A stretch of DNA of 9,483 bases, taken from NCBI GenBank assembly GCA_903877945.1, contig CAIRFY010000625.1, forward strand, positions 1-9,483, given 5' to 3'. The notes beneath the pieces were generated by a model that was given only the letters and a program-made list of their open reading frames with translations, had not been told where the DNA came from and did not search any database. This DNA comes from an uncultured Oscillochloris sp. (lineage in GTDB: Bacteria > Chloroflexota > Chloroflexia > Chloroflexales > Chloroflexaceae). A program made the translations under genes and the position numbers. This document shows, piece after piece, positions 6,857-9,483 of the stretch (positions are counted from its first letter, which is position 1; every line of letters begins with the position of its first letter).

Positions 6857-7708
6857 TTACTCCTCAAACCCCTCGAACACCGTCACGCCCATGGCGCCGG
6901 AGCCGAGGTGTGCGGCGACGCCAGGGCCGAAGCGGGCGATTTGCACCTTCTCGCGGGGAAAAATTGGCTCGACCTTCTCCAGCAGCTTCTCGACATCCTC
7001 AGGGGTGGTGGCGAAGAGGACAATCACCTCTTGGACACGCGGAAAATCCTCAATAAATGTGAAGAGACCCTCAATTGCCTTGGCGCGGGTGCGGGTGCGT
7101 TCGTAGGGCACAATCTCACCCTCATCAAGGATCATCAGCGGCTTGATCCGCTGCATCGAGCCGAGTACCGTGCCGGTGATCGTCAAGCGACCGGCCAACT
7201 CCAGATGCTCCATCGTGTCCACAAAGAAGCAGACGTGGGTATGGCGCACCATCGCGTTGATCAAGCGGCTGACCTCATCGGGCGTTGCGCCCTCGCGGGA
7301 GGCGCGAGCGGCGGCCAGCACCACCGAGCCAAGCCCGACTGAGGCCGACTTACTATCGACCAACTCGATCCGCGTCGTCGAGGCGGGCACTTTGCTGCGC
7401 GCCTGCACCGTGTTGGCGTAGATGTCCCCCAGGTGCGTACTCAAGTGGATCGAGAACACATGGTCCACATCGCCCACCAACCGCCGGTAGAGCTGCTCGA
7501 ACACCAACGACGAGGGTGACGACACCTTAAATCGCGGGTGGCCCGAAATCAACATATCGTAGAGTTGCTCATCGGTGAGATCGATCCCAGCCCGATAGAT
7601 CTTATCGTCAGTCTGAACTAGTAGTGGCACCACCTCAATGCCAAGCTCACGCGCCAACTCAGCGGGGATATCAGCCGTTCCATCAGTTACGATCTTTATC
7701 TTCGCCAT
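6857..7708 (-). CDS. DegV/FakB-family lipid-binding protein
   Basis: The 283-residue product matches the DegV family, whose FakB members present fatty acids to the kinase FakA for phosphorylation. Family landmarks are VTDGTADIP (7-15, usually TDSTAD), SSPSS (63-67), LVDSKSASVGLG (116-127), VDTMEHLELAGRL (163-175), VLGSMQRIKPLMILDEGEI (181-199) and the C-terminal FGPGVAAHLGSGAMGV (260-275). By eye, the usual TSQPS and LSGTY motifs that contact the fatty-acid carboxylate read VSSPS (62-66) and LGDIY (93-97), so ligand preference may differ. No fakA gene is in the window. The ATG at 7708 has a weak AGGT about 7 nt upstream. The gene is divergent from rpmB and codirectional with recG, and it ends next to the repeat array. 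It is soluble, with no signal peptide or membrane segment. The family call is firm; the ligand is unknown. Confidence 0.92.
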   Translation of the reverse strand: MAKIKIVTDGTADIPAELARELGIEVVPLLVQTDDKIYRAGIDLTDEQLYDMLISGHPRFKVSSPSSLVFEQLYRRLVGDVDHVFSIHLSTHLGDIYANTVQARSKVPASTTRIELVDSKSASVGLGSVVLAAARASREGATPDEVSRLINAMVRHTHVCFFVDTMEHLELAGRLTITGTVLGSMQRIKPLMILDEGEIVPYERTRTRAKAIEGLFTFIEDFPRVQEVIVLFATTPEDVEKLLEKVEPIFPREKVQIARFGPGVAAHLGSGAMGVTVFEGFEE

Positions 7709-7776
7709 AGGGTACCTATCTCAGTCAGGCTGACCCACCACCGGAGTGGTAAGGGCCAAACCCAAGCACCAAACGT

Positions 7777-7805
7777 TTGCCAAAGAGGATGCGGTATGGT
7801 ATATT
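7777..7805 (+). promoter_or_regulatory. sigma-70-type promoter of rpmB
   Basis: TTGCCA (7777-7782) and TATATT (7800-7805) are separated by exactly 17 nt, and TGG immediately before the -10 hexamer fits an extended -10. Transcription would start near 7812, about 50 nt before the rpmB ATG. A 10-bp palindrome CAAACGTTTG (7770-7779) overlaps the -35 hexamer and could be an operator, though that is speculative. Confidence 0.7.
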
Positions 7806-7863
7806 TCCGCAGATACACGCAAAATACAAGCTTTATTGCGATACCATCTGGAGTACCACAGAA

Positions 7864-8049
7864 ATGGCGAAGTGCAAGATGTGCGGCAAGGTTCCCTCGT
7901 TCGGCCACAACGTTAGCTTCTCTAAGCGCCGCACCAACCGTATGTGGCGGCCAAACCTGCAGAAGACAACAGTTCTGAACGATGAGGGCAAACCCGAGCA
8001 AATTCGTATTTGCACCCAGTGCATACGGACGCTGACAAAGGTTCGCTAG
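7864..8049 (+). CDS. rpmB: 50S ribosomal protein L28, zinc-ribbon form
   Basis: The 61-residue product is ribosomal protein L28 (bL28), a component of the large ribosomal subunit. It is the Cys4 (zinc-binding) form: CKMC at residues 4-7 and CTQC at 50-53. Between them lie GKVPSFGHNVSFSKRRTNR (8-26) and RPNLQ (29-33), the usual L28 sequence. A GGAG at 7850-7853 lies 10 nt before the ATG, slightly long but acceptable. A TTG-started frame from 7777 is rejected because it begins in the -35 hexamer. The gene is monocistronic, with a clear promoter before it and an intrinsic terminator after it. Having the zinc form suggests dependence on zinc supply unless a Cys-less paralogue exists elsewhere in the genome. 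Confidence 0.97.
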   Translation: MAKCKMCGKVPSFGHNVSFSKRRTNRMWRPNLQKTTVLNDEGKPEQIRICTQCIRTLTKVR

Positions 8050-8079
8050 GCCCTTTCGCAGCCACCGTAACAGAAACAG

Positions 8080-8118
8080 AAAGAGGCCCGTGTCCTAATC
8101 TAGGGCGCTGGCCTTTTT
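8080..8118 (+). terminator. intrinsic terminator of rpmB
   Basis: AGGCC (8084-8088) pairs with GGCCT (8110-8114); after one C-U mismatch the stem continues as GUGUCCU with AGGGCGC around an AAUCU loop, and T8114-T8118 forms the U-tract. It starts about 35 nt after the rpmB stop. The minus-strand reading ends in CTCTTTCTGTTTCTG, so it may also act in reverse. Confidence 0.8.
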
Positions 8119-8162
8119 GCTGTGCCAGCCTCGCGGCGGCCCAAGGCCGCTTACAGGGCCGC

Positions 8163-8191
8163 ATTATAGCCCAAGGAATCCGCTTACGCAA
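8163..8191 (-). promoter_or_regulatory. candidate minus-strand promoter between rpmB and ilvE
   Basis: On the minus strand a perfect TATAAT (8168-8163) is preceded at 17 nt by TTGCGT (8191-8186; 3 of 6 matches to TTGACA). It lies downstream of ilvE and would start a transcript near 8156 running towards the rpmB terminator, which in this orientation is also a hairpin followed by a T-rich run near 8083-8070. No reading frame is obvious there; a short untranslated RNA is possible. Confidence 0.3.
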
Positions 8192-8223
8192 TAGCGGGCA
8201 CGAAGTTCTCGTCGGTAGAGCCA

Positions 8224-8244
8224 TGGGGCGGATCTGACGCCCCA
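8224..8244. other. 7-bp inverted repeat in the rpmB-ilvE gap
   Basis: TGGGGCG (8224-8230) and CGCCCCA (8238-8244) flank a 7-nt loop. It directly precedes the much larger hairpin at 8248-8292, so two adjacent hairpins fill much of the convergent gap. The function is unknown. Confidence 0.5.
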
Positions 8245-8247
8245 GAC

Positions 8248-8292
8248 GCTGTGGTGGGGGTGGTCGGCAAAGCCAACCACCCCCACCACAGC
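8248..8292 (-). terminator. long GC-rich hairpin downstream of ilvE
   Basis: A 17-bp perfect stem (8248-8264 with 8276-8292) is followed by one C-A mismatch, three more base pairs (GGC/GCC) and an AAA loop. It begins 16 nt after the ilvE stop on the minus strand. There is no U-tract on either side, so it does not look like a standard intrinsic terminator; it may end transcription with a factor, protect the 3' end of the ilvE mRNA, or be an interspersed palindrome. As a structure it is certain; as a terminator it is moderate. Confidence 0.5.
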
Positions 8293-8308
8293 ATTTGGGA
8301 CGTAGCCC

Positions 8309-9235
8309 CTAGGCATCAGCGTACTCAAGCCAGCCGTGGGCGTCCTCATGCTCACCGTGGACGATGGCGAAGAAGAGCGCCTGCACATCGGCGGTGATCG
8401 GGCCGCGCCGACCCTTGCCCACGGTCATGCGATCCACCGAGCGGATCGGCGACACCTCGGCGGCGGTGCCGGTGAAGAAGAGTTCATCAGCTATGTAGAG
8501 CATCTCGCGTGGGATAATCTGCTGGCGCACCTCCACACCCTGCTGGCCGAGCAGGGTGATCACCGTGTCGCGGGTGATCCCGCTGAGGATGGACGAACTG
8601 GCTGGCGGCGTGTAGACCACGCCGTCACGCACCAGGAAGAGGTTCTCGCCGCTGCCCTCGCTGACGTGGCCGTTGGTGTCGAGGGCGATGCCCTCGGAGT
8701 AGCCGTTGGCCAGAGCCTCCATCTTGATCAGTTGCGAGTTCATGTAGTTGCCGCCGGCCTTCGACATGGCCGGTAGCGTGTTGGGCGAAAAGCGGTTCCA
8801 CGACGAGACGCAGACATCCACGCCGTTCTCCATCGCGTCGGCACCCAGGTACTTGCCCCACTCAATCGTGGCAATCGCTACCTCAACCGGGTTGCCGTGC
8901 GGGTTCACACCGATCTCGCCATAGCCCCGGTAGACCACCGGGCGGATGTAGCCAGCGCGCAGCTTGTTGGCCCGCACCGTCTCCTTGACTGCCGCCACCA
9001 TCTGATCAAGCGAGTAGGGAATCTCGGTGCGGTAGATCTTCGCCGAGTCCACCAGCCGACGCATGTGGGGCGTCAGTCGAAAGATCGCCGTGCCCCTGGG
9101 CGTCTCATAGCAGCGGATACCCTCGAAGAAACTTGTGCCGTAGTGAACGACATGCGAAAGCACATGGATCGTCGCCTTGTCCCATTCGACCAACTCGCCA
9201 TTAAACCAGATGTAGTCCATCTTCGCAATTGGCAT
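8309..9235 (-). CDS. ilvE: branched-chain amino acid aminotransferase
   Basis: The 308-residue product is a fold-type IV PLP enzyme that makes the last step of Val, Leu and Ile synthesis, exchanging the amino group between glutamate and the branched 2-oxo acids. Length and sequence run parallel to E. coli IlvE. The PLP lysine is K159 in SKAGGNYMNS (158-167), and E193 lies in VSEGSGENLF (191-200). Other landmarks are HYGTSFFEGIRCY (31-43), YIRPVVYRGYGEIGVNP (96-112), VSSWNRFSPNTLP (143-155), SGITRDTV (218-225) for phosphate binding, and ELFFTGTAAEVSPIRSVD (251-268). The ATG at 9235 is chosen over M6 (9220) because GGAGG lies 7 nt upstream of it. No neighbouring ilv or leu gene is present; rpmB converges on it from the other side. 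No leader peptide or T-box was seen. A D-amino acid or aminodeoxychorismate enzyme of the same fold is unlikely given these motifs. Confidence 0.96.
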   Translation of the reverse strand: MPIAKMDYIWFNGELVEWDKATIHVLSHVVHYGTSFFEGIRCYETPRGTAIFRLTPHMRRLVDSAKIYRTEIPYSLDQMVAAVKETVRANKLRAGYIRPVVYRGYGEIGVNPHGNPVEVAIATIEWGKYLGADAMENGVDVCVSSWNRFSPNTLPAMSKAGGNYMNSQLIKMEALANGYSEGIALDTNGHVSEGSGENLFLVRDGVVYTPPASSSILSGITRDTVITLLGQQGVEVRQQIIPREMLYIADELFFTGTAAEVSPIRSVDRMTVGKGRRGPITADVQALFFAIVHGEHEDAHGWLEYADA

Positions 9236-9240
9236 CGATC

Positions 9241-9250
9241 AACCTCCCCT
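9241..9250 (-). promoter_or_regulatory. strong ribosome binding site of ilvE
   Basis: AGGGGAGGTT on the minus strand, with GGAGG at 9247-9243 ending 7 nt before the ATG at 9235. It is the best Shine-Dalgarno sequence in the window apart from that of the glycosyltransferase, and it decides the start in favour of the first Met. Confidence 0.8.
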
Positions 9251-9321
9251 ATTCAAAGATCTACAACTTATCGTACACATAGACGTGGTTCAAACGAGCC
9301 TGACAGTTTGCCGCCGGACAG

Positions 9322-9359
9322 CCCTCACCCCCAGCCCCTCTCCCTCAAGGGGAGAGGGG
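9322..9359 (-). repeat. GC-rich palindromic repeat, copy B
   Basis: CCCCTCTCCC (9335-9344) pairs with GGGAGAGGGG (9350-9359) around a 5-nt loop, preceded by CCCTCACCCCCAG. It is the reverse orientation of copies A and C and is slightly shorter. It lies about 85 bp upstream of the ilvE start. Confidence 0.8.
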
Positions 9360-9385
9360 AGTATATCGCTTCCTGGCGAGGAATC

Positions 9386-9426
9386 CCCCCTCTCCCGTTC
9401 AGGGAGAGGGGGCGAGGGGGTGAGGG
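9386..9426 (+). repeat. GC-rich palindromic repeat, copy C
   Basis: CCCCCTCTCCC (9386-9396) pairs perfectly with GGGAGAGGGGG (9402-9412), followed by a G-rich tail ending GGTGAGGG. It is nearly identical to copy A (about 38 of 41 nt). With copy B it forms a larger inverted repeat, CCCTCACCCCC (9322-9332) against GGGGGTGAGGG (9416-9426), with a hairpin nested in each arm. Confidence 0.8.
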
Positions 9427-9483
9427 TGCGGAAATGTAACGTACAATGGTCGATCCTGAAACCTCGTCTTATCAGGAATCGGC

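Noticed and set aside
7777..7863. N-terminally extended L28 starting at a TTG at 7777
   Set aside because: The TTG is the first three bases of the -35 hexamer, and the standard L28 start MAKCKMC lies at 7864 with its own GGAG.
8120..8247. tRNA or other structured RNA gene in the rpmB-ilvE gap
   Set aside because: No T-arm GGTTCGA-type sequence, anticodon arm or acceptor pairing could be found; only separate hairpins are visible.
9265..9293. Promoter for ilvE with TTGAAC as -35
   Set aside because: At 17-nt spacing the -10 is TAAGTT (3 of 6), and the better GATAAG requires a 15-nt spacer; too weak to list as a feature.
8897..9439. 180-codon plus-strand frame ending in the GC-rich palindromes
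   Set aside because: Most of it is antisense to ilvE, and its tail is just a translation of repeat copies B and C.

Overview
The window looks like a moderately GC-rich (roughly 60% by eye) chromosomal segment of a Chloroflexota bacterium, most plausibly class Chloroflexia (Chloroflexus/Roseiflexus/Oscillochloris-type filamentous bacteria). I infer this from protein flavour (a Cys4 zinc-ribbon L28, a RecG with a long N-terminal extension, a proofreading DNA polymerase I) and from the dense interspersed palindromes and 7-nt tandem repeats. No database search was possible, so the taxonomic call is tentative.

Layout. Five genes are on the minus strand and one on the plus strand. From right to left: ilvE (8309-9235, branched-chain aminotransferase); a 259-bp convergent gap full of hairpins; rpmB (7864-8049, plus strand, ribosomal protein L28) with a clear promoter and intrinsic terminator; then, divergent from rpmB, a minus-strand series degV-family gene (6857-7708), recG (4144-6774), polA (1103-4033) and a GtrB/ArnC-like membrane glycosyltransferase (114-1106) whose start codon overlaps the polA stop as ATGA.

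How the genes fit together. recG (branch migration and fork rescue) and polA (gap filling, Okazaki fragment processing, repair synthesis) form a replication-repair pair. degV encodes a probable lipid-binding protein. The rpmB / degV / recG grouping recalls the rpmB-asp23-fakA-(degV)-recG neighbourhood of Firmicutes, but asp23 and fakA are absent here. The glycosyltransferase probably shares the polA transcript and is translationally coupled to it. ilvE appears to be an independent unit with a strong ribosome binding site.

What is unusual. The genes are ordinary housekeeping genes; the interesting layer is repetitive DNA lodged in and around them. (1) A 53-bp double palindrome sits in frame in the polA linker between the 5'-nuclease and proofreading domains, encoding two 8-residue repeats. 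(2) Exactly 12 units of a GC-rich 7-nt repeat (84 nt, 28 codons) sit in frame in the recG N-terminal linker. (3) The 82-bp degV-recG gap is almost wholly AT-rich 7-nt repeats arranged as a long hairpin, with the recG start codon inside the last unit and no visible Shine-Dalgarno sequence. (4) Three copies of a CCCTCACCCCC/CCCCTCTCCC palindrome family lie near the window ends, two of them in inverted orientation upstream of ilvE. I see no CRISPR array, tRNA, rRNA, insertion sequence or new defence or biosynthetic system.
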